Shown: piece after piece, positions 53,018-64,000 of the stretch
How positions within the stretch are numbered: the first letter of the stretch is position 1
Layout of the letters: each line of letters starts with the position of its first letter
Assembly (NCBI GenBank): GCA_010093685.1
Contig: MU006225.1
Coordinates: 812,507-876,506, forward strand
Length of the DNA: 64,000 nt
DNA from: Ophiobolus disseminans
Taxonomy: Eukaryota > Ascomycota > Dothideomycetes > Pleosporales > Phaeosphaeriaceae
Direction of reading: 5' to 3'
Position numbers and translations under genes: made by a program
Notes under the pieces: model-generated
The model's input: the letters and a program-made list of their open reading frames with translations, nothing else
Databases searched by the model: none
Told to the model about the DNA's origin: nothing

Positions 53018-53781
53018 AATGCTCAATTGACTCTAAAGTTGTGTGTCGAGGTGTCGAGGGCGGTCGTTGACGATGTCGTCAAGCTCTCCAAATCGCTCCG
53101 GCGGCATTGCCTCGGAACATGTGCACCCAATCACGGCACCGGGTTTACTAAACCGCCTAGCGCCGTCGCTGCACCCGAAATCTTTTCGCGCGCCGCAACG
53201 GTTCTGCTTCCTCTCACAACGAACCTCGATATCGCCGGCAATGAGCGCAAGCGCTGAGTTGCTGGAGTGACAACCTGTTTGTCTGCTGGCGTTATGTCAG
53301 TGGACTGGGTATATGAGTGTTTGGAGAGGGACGCCCGTAGTTAATCGCTCGTATGGTCCAAATCTATGGCCCCGCGAGTTTCATATCAAGGCAACATTTC
53401 ATGTAGTGAGGGAAGCTCTTAGAGGTGATCTTCCAAAAGAGCACTGTAGCAGGATGTGTCATGTGATGCAACCGTGGCAGCCCTAGAGAGGACCTGCTGA
53501 GTCTCCTGCATCGTGTGGTGACCCTAGCATGACACCAGGGCGCACTTAAATATAGTGGCAAGAATCGACCTGGTGTTCTTGGACCCGCACAGGCTGCACG
53601 ACATCTATAGCAAAGGAAACGTAGTTGTTGACCACGACTAGCTCTTAAGCATTACCTATGCTTGACATCCGCAGAATTTTCCTCGTGCACCTGCTTCTTC
53701 ACTTCTGCCGCAACAGCGAGACCATGACCACAACCCCACACTTAAGCTTTCGCATCCGGTAACAGTACTCACCACTCGAAG
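53018..53781. other. Divergent intergenic region (SDHC and WDR89-like)
   Basis: About 0.76 kb holding the promoters of the SDHC gene (-) and the WD-repeat gene (+). Short frames are not supported. Confidence 0.5.
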
Positions 53782-55278
53782 ATGCCCGCGACACCAGCTG
53801 CTAGCTCTAACGTGGGGCTACAACCCAATGCCTACATTTACAAGATCATCAACACAGCACCACGGCAAGACCCTCTTACATACTCAAAGGCCGATCAATT
53901 AGCTATCATCGCATCAGACGACTCGCTACGCTTCCTGGACCCAGCCACATTGAATGTGCTTCCTGGTGGCATCCTCAAAAATGCGAATGAGAAAATAACG
54001 TGCCTCGAGCGAGCCAATGACGTACCAAGCAATGTTGTAGCAACCGCAGGAAGAGATGGCATGATCAGATTCTGGGATAAGAGGAGTCGACAGAAAGCAC
54101 TTGAGATCCAGAGTCGTGCGTATACATCCAGGGCTACCTATCAACATAGGTAGCGAGAAGAGCTGACCTAGACATCAGCACACAAACTGGTCTCGGCATT
54201 AGTATGCGACGCTCAGAAGAACTTTATCGCTGCTGGCATTGAGAACCCGGATGACGGTACAGGCGTGTCTCCAGTCTACATCTGGTATATACTTCATCAG
54301 CTGAAGCTCAACATATTCTGATCGTGTTCCAGGGACCAGCGAAACCCTTCAGTTCCTACTCTGACCCTGGTTGAGTCACACACAGATACCATAACATCGT
54401 TACAGCTACACCCAAACCACCCAACTCTGCTGCTCTCATCAAGCACTGATGGTCTGGTCAACATCTTTGACACCTCTCAGGCCGAGGAAGAAGACGCACT
54501 GTATCAGGTCATCAACCATAGATCGGCCATTGCACACGCAGGCTTCATGTACCCTAGTACCGATATCTATGCGCTCGGCACCGATGAAACGATGAGCTTC
54601 TATGCGCTGCAAAGCCAGAAGGAGGAAGAGGAGGAGCCCACACCAAAAGCGTTTGGTGATGTCAGAGAAGCGCTGAACTGCGAGTATCTTGTCGATATGC
54701 ATTGGGTTGGCACGCAGCCTTTCGTAGCAGCAGGGAAACACAGGTACGTGGTGGACCAGTACACTTATCTCAGACTGTACTAAACCCTCGTAGCGAGGGT
54801 ACTCTAGATCTCGTTCCTATCACGAATACCTCCGGTGGACCTCTACAGTACAGCTATTTCAACCTCAAGACGAGCATTCGACTACCAGGCGCTCACGGCG
54901 AGGAAATCGTGCGTGATATATATACAGACACGCAGGTAAGTCACTTCGAGCACACAGTCATGCGTAAAGGAACTCCATGTACCCCACATATACACACACA
55001 TGAATTCTCCCTCTTTCCGAGCACCTCCTCATACCCAGACTGCTTCAAGGGTACCGAGCTCACATCTACAGACACAAACCTCGTATACATGCGGCGAAGA
55101 CGGCCACGTCCGCGCCTGGAAGCTTTCGGGGGAAGAGATCATGGACGTCGACGACGAAGAAGAAGCGGCACCAGTAAAGAAGAAGAGCAAAGATAAGGAC
55201 AGCAAGGCACGTCGCAAGGAGAAGAAAGAGAAGCACCAAGGAGACGATAAGGAGAAGGCGAGATTCAAGCCATACTAA
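53782..55278 (+). CDS. WD40 repeat protein, WDR89-like
   Basis: Five exons (53782-54115, 54179-54284, 54333-54743, 54794-54935, 55072-55278) give exactly 400 codons (399 aa). WD units are visible as LAIIASDDSLRFLD, NVVATAGRDGMIRFWD, FIAAGIENPDDG with SPVYIWDQRN, TDTITSLQLHPNHPTLLLSS with DGLVNIFD, and YTCGEDGHVRAWKLSGE. This suits a seven-bladed propeller. The tail is acidic then strongly Lys-rich (VKKKSKDKDSKARRKEKKEK), probably nuclear or nucleolar. WDR89 relatives have no firm function; fungal ones have been linked to ribosome biogenesis only tentatively. All four introns have good donors and acceptors. Confidence 0.88.
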
Positions 55279-55563
55279 GGCCTGTCTATCCTCAGAGCAC
55301 TTTTATCAGTCAAATACAGTCTTGAAAGCGTCGCGAGTATATTCAGGCGTCCCATTAAAATCTGGGCAGTGCGGCACGAGTTCTTACAATACCTGATGCT
55401 GCTGCTTGAAATGACATATGACGTCAGCCATGCTTCCCACGGCACCGACGGCTACCATGTTGCCCACTAACAGATCCCAATCGTGGCAACACCCTGTTCA
55501 TCAAACATTCTCTATCATTTACGACCACAATTTACGATTCCTCACGCACAATCATCACCAGCC

Positions 55564-55903
55564 ATGTCCGATCGCTCCAACGAAACGCTCCCAGAGCAAA
55601 TGACACAGGGTCGCACAGCGGTGGATATTATCGACGGTACGACGTCTCCTCACACGCTTAGTTTTACTTCCGCCTTACCTCCGCCTTGACTCGACTTACT
55701 TGTTACTAGATAATGCACACAAAGACGGCTCGGCGCTGAAGAAGGCCGTTGAAATCGTTAAGAAGCCGTTCGAGCATGGGAGCGGCGGTGATGGTGGGGC
55801 GCATGGGCAGCCTGAAGTTGTCGCTGAGGGCGGGGGGCTTGGGAAGGAGGGGAAGAATGGGGGTAAGACGGGGCATGTGGAGGTTAGTAGTTTAGCATCG
55901 TGA
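55564..55903 (+). CDS. Small Gly-rich hydrophilic protein
   Basis: Two exons, 55564-55636 and 55710-55903, with a 73-nt intron (donor GTACGA, acceptor TACTAG) give 88 aa. The N-terminal part is acidic and polar (MSDRSNETLPEQMTQGR), then a helix HKDGSALKKAVEIVKKPFEH, then a Gly/Lys-rich tail (GGLGKEGKNGGKTGH). It has no membrane or signal segment. Short Gly-rich, Lys/Glu-rich proteins of this sort are common in filamentous fungi, but I do not recognise it. The splice gives a better continuous product than either frame alone, which supports a real gene. Confidence 0.5.
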
Positions 55904-56173
55904 AAGGGGAGTATGGCGACGGAGAAATTGGGAAACGGAGGATGTATGGGGATGGAGTCGAAGTAAGCGAACGAGTTGTTATAATTCGTGAGATCGTTAT
56001 GATAGCGAGGGTCAGCAAGGAGGAAGTCGTAGTGACAGACCATAGGTCAATCCAAGGAAAGGAAAGCAAACCACCAACTCCTCATCGACTCATACCAATT
56101 TAGTCCGTCCACTCTTCCACCCTTCCACTTCGTCGTGTGACAGTTTGATCCAACCACCTCCAACACCCAGACC

Positions 56174-59100
56174 CTAGTTCTCAACCACAGGCCCAACAAC
56201 ACCAGCCCTCGCCTCCGCATCCTCACGACTGAACGTCCTCAACTTCCCACTCCAAATCCCCAAGCGCCTCTTCACCATCTTCCACATCTCAATCGCGCCG
56301 ACATACAACACAACGGCGCCAAACGCAACACCCCACTCCCACGTGATAGCCCCGTGCTTGAACACCTTCTCGTTGATAATGGGGAGATACACAATCGGAA
56401 ACATGAGTCCCAGCCCCGCCATAACAGCGAAGAAGAGAAAGCGATTGCGCCAGAGCGTCGGGAAAATGCTGAACGCGCGAGGCACGCTCGTCTCGGTGTG
56501 CGGATACATATTGAACAGACTGCGCGCGAAATGCTTGACTTCCCACGCCGTGACGAGCAGCAAGAGCGTTATGGTCGCATACGTCGTCGCGCGTGCGCGG
56601 AAAACAACATCACACGTCTCGTTCCAGCCCTCATTGCACCCGGAGCCCAAGTTCCCGCCGCCAGGACCCACGTACGCGACGATGGCGAAACTAAACAGGC
56701 ACAGCGCACCCATGCAGAAGCCGTAGATGAATTTGTCCGTTATGAGCTCCGCGCTGAAGACGCCTGCTTTGACGTCGTGCGGCGGGCGCAACATGCTGTC
56801 TTGCTGCGACTCTTCGAGGCCGAGGCCGATGGCGAGGAAAGACGATGTGATAAGATTTACCCAGAGGATTTCGATGGGGGAAAGGGGGAAGACGGAGTGG
56901 TTGTCGTTGTCTTTGAAGGCGAGGCCAATGAGGAGGAGGATTACTTGGGCGATGTTGGAGATGAGGAGGTGCATTAGGAACTAGATTTTGTTAGTATGGG
57001 TGTGCATGGGAAGGCAAAGTGGGTGAGCTTACTTTTTGGATGTTGTCGAATAGACGACGACCTTCTTCAACGGCTTTCACTATCGATGCGAAGTTGTCGT
57101 CAGTGAGAACCATCTCCGCTGCGTCTTTGGCTACGTCGCTTCCGGTGCCCATGGCCATGCCCACGTTGGCTTGCTTGAGGGCAGGAGAGTCGTTCACACC
57201 ATCACCAGTCATGACGCAAAAGCGACCTCGCCTATGGAGGGCTTGCACCATCTTGACCTTGGTCTTGGGGCTACATCTTGCGATGACAAGAGGTAGTGTC
57301 TCCATAGCGTCGATCTCATCCTCAGTCATCTGATCGAAATCTCTAGCGACCATGACAGCTGAGGATGGAGTGCGCTCGTCGATGATGTCCACATCCTTGG
57401 CGATGGCGCGAGCGGTACCAGGATGATCACCTGTGAGCATGTGCACGGTAATACCTGCTACCTTACATTCACGGACAGCACCTTTCGTCTCCAGGCGAGG
57501 TGGATCGTAGATGGCGACAAGACCGATAAATTCGAGGTTTTTCTCAACTTCGGCACGTTCGTCGTAGTTCGCGCCGGTAGGAAGTGTCTTGTGCGCAATG
57601 CAGAGAACCCGTAAACCTTCGTTGGCCATAGACTCCGCTGACTGCAGAATCTTGTCGCGCTCCTGCTCAGAGATGTTCAGAACAGGAAGCATGAACTCAG
57701 TAGCGCCCTTGGTGTAGACGTCAATGAGACCAGACTGGTTGTCCTTGTACAAGACTGTCATCTTCTTGACTGTCGAGTCGAAGGAGAACTCGGCGGCGAG
57801 ATGGATGTTGTGCGTGCTGAGAATCTCTTCCTTGCCCATATTGAAGCGAGACGCCAACACATGCAAAGCGATCTCAGTTGGTTCACCATGTGCTTTCCAC
57901 GGGGCGGTTGCAACACCGATAGCGGTTGGCGGCCGCGACGCAGACTCAATTGTTGAGGCGTCGGTGTCACGATCATCGCTGTTGGAACGATCGAAGGCAC
58001 CCTTCTTCTCGTTGGATGTATCATTCTCAAGATCGAATGAAGGTCGAACCTTGGAGTTGTTGCAGAGAGCGATAGTGCGCAGGAAGCGAGCCATAGCCTG
58101 GTTTGGTGCAAAGTTCTCAAGGCCAAGGCGTTCGCCGTCGAGACTCACATGACCGCTTGCGGGGCTGAACGGATCGGTGATGGCATCGATGGTGAGAATA
58201 CCTGCCCCAGGAACGATGGCTTTCTTCGACACCATACGACCTTGAGTAAGAGTACCAGTCTTATCAGAGCAGATGTTAGTAACTCCTCCAACAGCTTCGA
58301 TAGCCGACTGGACTCTGGTAATAACATTTGCTCGGGCCATTGCCTTTCCTCCAACGGCGATGGTGATGGTCAGTACCGCGATGAGCGATTCAGGGATGAC
58401 GGCGACAGCGACACAAATTCCGTAGATGAGGACTTCGCCGCCAACCTGCCATTTGCTTGCCGAGAAGACAATGATGGCAAGGATAATCGCGAGGCCAAAA
58501 AGGAGAAGCGCAAACTTGCTGAGGGTGATCTGCAGGGGTGTGCCGACGAGACCCAAGATAGTCTTCAGGCCATTGTAAAACCTCCTAGCAAGCTTCTTCA
58601 AGAGGGTGTCATCGCCGTCTTTCTTCTTCTCTGGCTTATGACGAAGCATGACAGCAATCTTTCCTACTTCCGTTCCCATGCCTGTGGCTACGACGATACC
58701 ACGGCATCGACCGGACGTCATCTTGCTACCGGAGTAGGCGAGGTTCGTTCGGTCACCAATGGCCATCATGTCATCGTCGAACTTCAGCTCAGGCGTCTTC
58801 TCTACAGGGACAGATTCACCAGTGAGGAGTGCTTCGTCGGCGAAGGCATTGATGCCATCAATGAGACGGAGGTCGGCGGGTACAATACCACCAACACTGA
58901 GCTGTACGATGTCGCCGGGAACGAGGTCAATGGCTTTGACCTTGATGTCCGAAACGCCGTTGCGAGTGATTGTGGCTTCTGGGGCAGTGAGACTCTTGAG
59001 AGATTCAATGGTCTTCTCAGCTCGGTAGTCTTGCCAGAACCCGACAATAATGTTCAGACAGATGACTGCAGTGATTACGCCACCTTCAATGTAGTCGTCG

Positions 59101-59521
59101 ATGCCAAAGCTTATGGCCATGACAATGATGAGGACGAAGGTAAGACTGTTGGAAATCTGCCTCATGAGAATCTTCCACATGGATAGCCCTTCAGCTCCTT
59201 TAACCTTGTTAGGGCCATAGAGCTGGAGGCGGGATTCTGCTTCGCCATTGCTGAGTCCATGGCTATTGGCGTCAGCAGGTAATTATGAGCAACGAGGCTG
59301 CCGTTCTCTTACTTGATATCAACGTGGAGTTTCTCTGCAACTTCTTCGAAGGAGAGTGTGTGCGGGGCGTGCAGCGTGGGCGGCGTACCACCATCGGCTA
59401 GTATCGGCTGGAATTGCCTTTGATTGGGTGCAGTATGCGGCTCATTTAAACCACATATAGGGGGTTCGTCAAGTTGTTGGGGAGAAGTCTCCTCGACGGC
59501 AGGCAAGACGGTTTCACCCAT
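56174..59521 (-). CDS. ena1: ENA-type P-type ATPase (Na+/K+ efflux, type IID)
   Basis: Exons 59521-59313, 59262-57033 and 56980-56174 total exactly 1082 codons (1081 aa). The N-terminal cation-ATPase domain begins TLSFEEVAEKLHVDI. The pump has the actuator loop DEALLTGESVPVEKTPE, the phosphorylation site NICSDKTGTLTQGRM (Asp403), the nucleotide-binding domain and the hinge VMTGDGVNDSPALKQANVG. About ten membrane segments are visible, including FVLIIVMAISFGIDDYI, VAVAVIPESLIAVLTITIAV and FLMHLLISNIAQVILLLIGL. The whole pattern is that of fungal ENA pumps, which expel Na+ or K+ at high pH and salt. The third exon follows a TACTAAC branch point. The last helices and a short charged tail end the protein. 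Confidence 0.93.
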
Positions 59522-60908
59522 TCAAGTATGTAAGAACACGCGTGGTGTTGTTTGTGAAGAGCAATCTGGGGGCGCTCGCGGGGGAGAAGTTATAGGCGGT
59601 TTGTTGGATTTAGGGCATGGCGGGGTCACGCACGCTAGCGCGAGCGACGTGGGTCCTCCCAAGCGTGGAGGTTCTTGGAACCTCTTCATCACTGTCGCCT
59701 CATTGTTCCAGTAAACTTAAGAGCTCTCGTCATATTCTCTGAGAGAATGACGCATGGTTATATCGTACACTGTTGTCCTGCTTCAAGCCAAGCACATGAA
59801 GCTCTGTTGTGAAGCACAACAAAGTTGACACTAACAGAGATGCAAGCTGACTTATTCCATCGTTGACAAGTCGATAAGAATCTTGGCTGACGGTTCCAAG
59901 AGTTCTTTTGCATTTCGTTGCCGCTTCCCGGGCATGTGTGTATCGATACGGTGATGCACAGCCCCGTGCCGAGATGTCTCGGCTGTTGGCATCGTACAAG
60001 ATACGCCAACGCTGGTCAGAGTGTCATCGCATCGATTTTGCTTGTGCACATGCAGTGTGCTTGGGCAAGCAATCGCAAGACGCGGTACACTCAAAAGTGT
60101 AGAGATATCAGTGACGAGTAGGAACCAAGAAACAGGAGGCGTACAGGCTGTTGTCCTCGTGCTTGGGTGAGCACCGAATTCGCAGTAGTGTGCTGATACC
60201 GCCACGCGTCATTTCGTGGTTCGATTGAACAGGAATTGTACCGCCAATGGCAAGGAAGTTGACGCCAGTTCCGTTCTATGGGTGTACATGCTTGGAAGTT
60301 GGCAGTCAGGCTGTTTGTAGATCTGCGGATATACTAAAATGGCCGAAAGAACCGTGTCGCATTGTGAGGCGGATGACGGTTGCCGTAGGCTTGTTGCTTG
60401 GCGATCGTGAAAACAGTGCGACACGCAAAATGGAAGCAAGAATGAGATGCAGTACGAGAGATATAAATACATCGAATGTCGTTGAAATTGAGTATTTTAT
60501 CGATAGGCAAGAGCCGCAAGCCCACGTGGAGTCTTGGTCGGGCGCTCTCGCCGTCGGCGCAGCGGGGCATCAGAGACTTCAACACCACATCGCGGCGCCA
60601 TCCTACAGTCAGCAATTGCACCTAACTCGAGCGGTTGGTCTTGGTACTCAGCTGCTAGTTGTCCAAGCACATCAACATCCAGCGAGATGCACAACGTCAA
60701 CCTTCAACACGGCTGCGGCAGTCTGGATGCATCACATCAGCAAAAGCATCAGGTGTGGCAATACTATTCATAGATCAAGCAAGACTTTTGATTGTGCTGA
60801 CGTTCAAATCGCGCCGAAGACCCCATCCAATGCCGTATTATCCTTCCATGCAAGATTCGTAAAGTCGTAAACTCCAAGCCAAAGACACCGCATCCGACCA
60901 CCATCCGG
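59522..60908. other. Intergenic, no supported gene
   Basis: About 1.4 kb upstream of the ENA gene (-) and downstream of the small Ser/Pro-rich gene (-). A 207-aa + frame at 60247-60870 has no motif, and minus frames compete with it. I treat it as non-coding. Confidence 0.45.
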
Positions 60909-61253
60909 CTAAATCTCCCTGAACGACTCGGCCTCAGAGATACTCGACGACCGACGAGGCTCTAGCTGGCTCTCTGCTTCCGACAAGGCAGCTGCATACG
61001 ACATATTGAAAGTCGCCGCGAGATAGCGGGCGTAGTTCTTCTTATATGCCTCAGCAGCGTTCTCTTTCGACTTGTGCAGCTCCTTTGTTGGTGAGGCACG
61101 ACCTGCTTGAAGATTAGAGGCAAAGCCTAAGTTTGGTTGATCAAATATACCCGATGAGGTGGGGCTGTGGAGGACTATCGACGGCGACAAGGTGGGAGAA
61201 GATGAAGGAGAAGGAGATGAGGAAGGTGTGGCGTTGAATGGAAGAGCAGGCAT
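60909..61253 (-). CDS. Small Ser/Pro-rich protein
   Basis: A single exon of 114 aa from the ATG at 61253 (MPALPFNATPSSSP); three extra residues are possible from 61262. The first half is Ser/Pro-rich and probably disordered. The second half is helical with AAEAYKKNYARYLAATFNMS and YAAALSEAESQLEPRR, and ends SISEAESFREI. The helical part looks conserved in kind, but I know no family. It has no signal or membrane segment. Confidence 0.6.
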   Translation of the reverse strand: MPALPFNATPSSSPSPSSSPTLSPSIVLHSPTSSGIFDQPNLGFASNLQAGRASPTKELHKSKENAAEAYKKNYARYLAATFNMSYAAALSEAESQLEPRRSSSISEAESFREI

Positions 61254-64000
61254 GATGAACAAGTGCTAAGAGTGGCTGGTGGTAGTAGTTCGAGGTTTGT
61301 ATGAGGATAGTTCTCTGGTGTCGATCCTGACTAAGTCCGAAGCTGAATTGAGCTTGAGTGACTGAAGATTGATGGTAATGATATGCTTCTTCCGAGGGTG
61401 CAGACAGCGATCAATTTATACGTACATGGCGCCGTCGGATGCCAAAGTCACGATCGAGGACTCACCGCAACACCCGAAACAGCACGAATCGCGCTCTGAC
61501 GATAGGTTCAGAACCCAGACACCGATGCATGCATCTCGATCAGCCCAGTAATTGCAACGTAATTGGCGGTAGATTGTTCCCTAGTTCAGAACGTGATCAA
61601 GCCGGGTTTCAACTGCGCCATTTTATTGTCTTCTCCACACACCGCCAGACCTAACCGACCAAAGAGACGTCGACATTTCCCCAGACTTTGCCTGCGGGAG
61701 CCACGACGGCTCAGGGGCAACGCTGCCCACCAAGCTCTTTTCAGCTTCTTGCATCCGCTGCCCTGGGACGGTAAGTGGTCGCCAATATGAAGGTGCTGAT
61801 TTGCAGGCCTGAAGCTCCTCGCGCACTTACTCGGCAGTACACGATAGCCAGTATGAGACGCTTCTCGCTTTTGCGATAAATTCCAGGCTACGTGGAGCAC
61901 CTCATGACTAGATGGCGCAGCATTTGCAATGACAGTCGCTGAGCGATCGCCACGTCGTAAACCGGTCTCCACGAGGGACGCAATGACACAAGCCAATATC
62001 GCCTTTTGTGCTGAAGATGACGATGTTGCAGTCGTACCCTTGTTGGAGTGGAGCAACCGTGCACCGCCTAGACACGAGCAGTTACGCCATCACTCAGCCT
62101 TCCTTTTCTGGAACACGAGCAAAGTCTTTGTGCGATCGAACCCTGTCAGCTGGCTTGACACGCAGGCTGTTGAAACGAACCGTCGACCTGCTAGGATGCC
62201 ATCAGATCCACGTTGTTGGTCAAGACGTCTCAAGTGTTTGCAGCGTGTACGCACTTCTGCATGGTAATTATGGACCATGCAAGACCACCGGGAGAGGACT
62301 TTTCTAGACTACTCCAGATCTGCAGCTAAACAAACTTTTTCGATCGTAGTGCCTTTCAGCCGCGAGAAAGCGAGGCCAAGGATTTCTCACACACAAACTC
62401 TTCCTCCATGCGACTTATGCTGCAAGGCTCCACCAGGGCGTATCCACAGCAATGTCTCCACTGTTAGTTATAATCGTACTTTCAGCATTCACGATCCTTC
62501 GTGGCCACATACGACACTCCAGCAGACCTCAAGCTTCCTGTATGGTAGTATAACGCCGAACACCATAGTCCAGACGTCGTGAATTACGTACAAAAACCGG
62601 TTGGTCCACCGCCGAACGTCACGATGTCAAAGGGGCGTTCAAACGTCTTCTGTGCAGCCATGTCAGGAGGACGATCGGCGGCGGCCCCGCATTGTCTAAA
62701 TCCGGATGGCTCGGCTTCTTCTCCTCTCTACCCGTCACGCCTCCCTTCTCAAGGTAATGGTCGCGGCAACAGCACATCCAGGCCCGTCTGTTTCGTCTAG
62801 TCCTGCGTTGCGTCGGGTGTTACGATTTCTGCGTTTCGTCAACAGTGGAAGAATGTTTCCGACTTTCCAGGTCCGCCTGGTCTTGCATGTAATTGGAGGG
62901 GCTGCATCTCGCTGTCAACACGCGCAATCACAGCCACTCAGCATGGGCGTACCACCGCCCCAGCGCGCCCTAGTTGTATACTTTGCAACCTGGAATAATA
63001 CCACCGACGCTACAGACTAACATTTCAAAATCAAAGTATTTGCAGCTCGAGACGAAATGAGGCATTTCACAACCAGTACCAAACCTCTCACAGTGGAGCC
63101 TCGTCGATCTGTACAACTCGAAAACGACGGCCACCATAGCAAAACATGATGAGCACGTTTCAATGGAGGGTATCAAATCCCGCAATATACATCATCGCTA
63201 ACGTGTTCACCGCTAGATCCAACAGTACCTGCATCCTTATCGCGATATGATTGAATTGGCTTGCCCTGCATATTGCAACTCTCGGCTAGAAACACATGCA
63301 AAGTTAATGGCCAACACTTTCATCACATGTCAGCAATTGAGGCTATGCACATAGCACCGGCTATGCATGCTTAGAGATAACCTATTGCGCGATTTTCCGA
63401 TTCTCGAATTGTGAGGACTGTGGTAGGAAGCCTACGGCAAAAGACTCTTTCAACGCCTTGCAGGACCTGGCTGCTTGCAACCAGGCCCACATCGTCGGCA
63501 CTAGGTCTATATCGCATTCTTTGAACGAGCTGCCTGAACATGTCGGACGCTATTCGAATACTAAAGAACGACCGAGCGACCGAGCAAGATCAATGCACTC
63601 GCAGTCGGCTTCGCATCCAAATAAATAAGTCGGCACCAGATCGCTAGCCGCACATAAGTGTAACTTGAGCTTGTGGTTGGTCATGACGATAGAACTTATT
63701 ATTTGAAACATAGATCAGGCTATCACAACCCCGAGTGAGCAGTATGAGGACAATCGCAATTAATCCTCGTCAGTACTGTGCGTGTCACGCCCTGCCTGGG
63801 CTTGACCATAACCATGCTACAAGCTATTTGCCTTTAGCAACCATGACAACTTCATCCACCACCTCCAGTCGAGGGATTCTCGAAGCGAAGATCCGCTATG
63901 CTGGCATGTCGTCTGCGAGAGTTAGAGTCACGCTCTAAATAATCTTATAAGCGGTGGCATTTTAACACATATTATTAACAATTATTCCAACGTCTTCTAG
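61254..64000. other. Gene-poor region, no supported gene
   Basis: About 2.7 kb to the window end. Open frames are short, compete on both strands and show no motif (for example 61586-62056 on - and 62706-63020 on +). No repeat or transposon signature was recognised. It may be intergenic or the decayed remains of genes. Confidence 0.5.

Noticed and set aside
60247..60870. 207-aa open frame on +
   Set aside because: No domain or biased composition typical of a gene, no splice context, and equally long frames on the other strand.
61586..62056. 156-aa minus frame near the window end
   Set aside because: Basic and Ser-rich without motifs; overlapping + frames are similar in length.

Overview
The window reads as nuclear DNA of a filamentous ascomycete, Pezizomycotina and probably a Dothideomycete (the class is an inference). 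It has short spliceosomal introns (about 45-75 nt) with GTRAGT-type donors and CTRAY or TACTAAC branch points. Its genes are fungal families: an ENA-type Na+ P-ATPase, YJU2/Cwf16, Cut9/Cdc16, a UBP15-type deubiquitinase, a Crb2/Rad9-type checkpoint mediator, a GH43 enzyme and an NmrA-like reductase. No rRNA, confident tRNA, CRISPR array or intact transposon was seen. Exon joins below were built by hand from splice signals and frame. For most multi-exon genes the summed coding length is an exact multiple of three.

Layout. 0.2-2.5 kb: a decayed anoctamin/Ist2-type gene (-). 3.1-4.0: a DUF2293 protein (+). 4.7-7.1: an NmrA-like reductase (+) convergent with a seven-exon zinc alcohol dehydrogenase (-). 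8.1-9.4: a broken secreted-protein gene (-). 10.5-11.6: secreted GH43 (-). 12.4-15.6: splicing factor YJU2 (-) divergent from APC/C subunit Cut9 (+). 16.0-20.4: orphan genes, one membrane-anchored with a duplicated Cys/His motif and one of 722 aa with an internal 38-aa duplication. 20.6-26.5: a mitochondrial PDK/BCKDK-type kinase (-) divergent from a UBP15/USP7-type deubiquitinase (+). 27.0-27.9: a p24 cargo receptor (+). 28.6-31.9: two low-complexity, probably nuclear orphans (+). 32.8-35.9: a 2-oxoglutarate dioxygenase and a cytochrome P450 (-), perhaps a small metabolic pair. 37.1-37.6: a small coiled-coil protein (-).

38.2-41.9 kb: a tandem array of four diverged copies of an unrecognised gene family, all on +. 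Each has a TATAAA box 66-78 bp before its ATG and an AGTCA element just upstream of the box. Copy 3 is intact, copy 2 lacks its middle, and copies 1 and 4 carry a frameshift plus a stop. This is the most novel feature of the window.

42.0-53.0 kb: a DUF1295 reductase (-), an ATP-dependent DNA ligase without BRCT domains (+), the convergent Crb2/Rad9 homologue (-), and succinate dehydrogenase subunit C (-). 53.8-61.3: a WDR89-like protein (+), a small Gly-rich protein (+), the ENA-type ATPase (-) and a small Ser/Pro-rich protein (-). The last 2.7 kb show no supportable gene.

A recurring theme is gene decay: four loci carry premature stops that single C-to-T changes could have made, together with small frameshifts. 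This suits a duplication-and-decay history, but RIP is not proven and homopolymer sequencing errors could explain some of the frameshifts.
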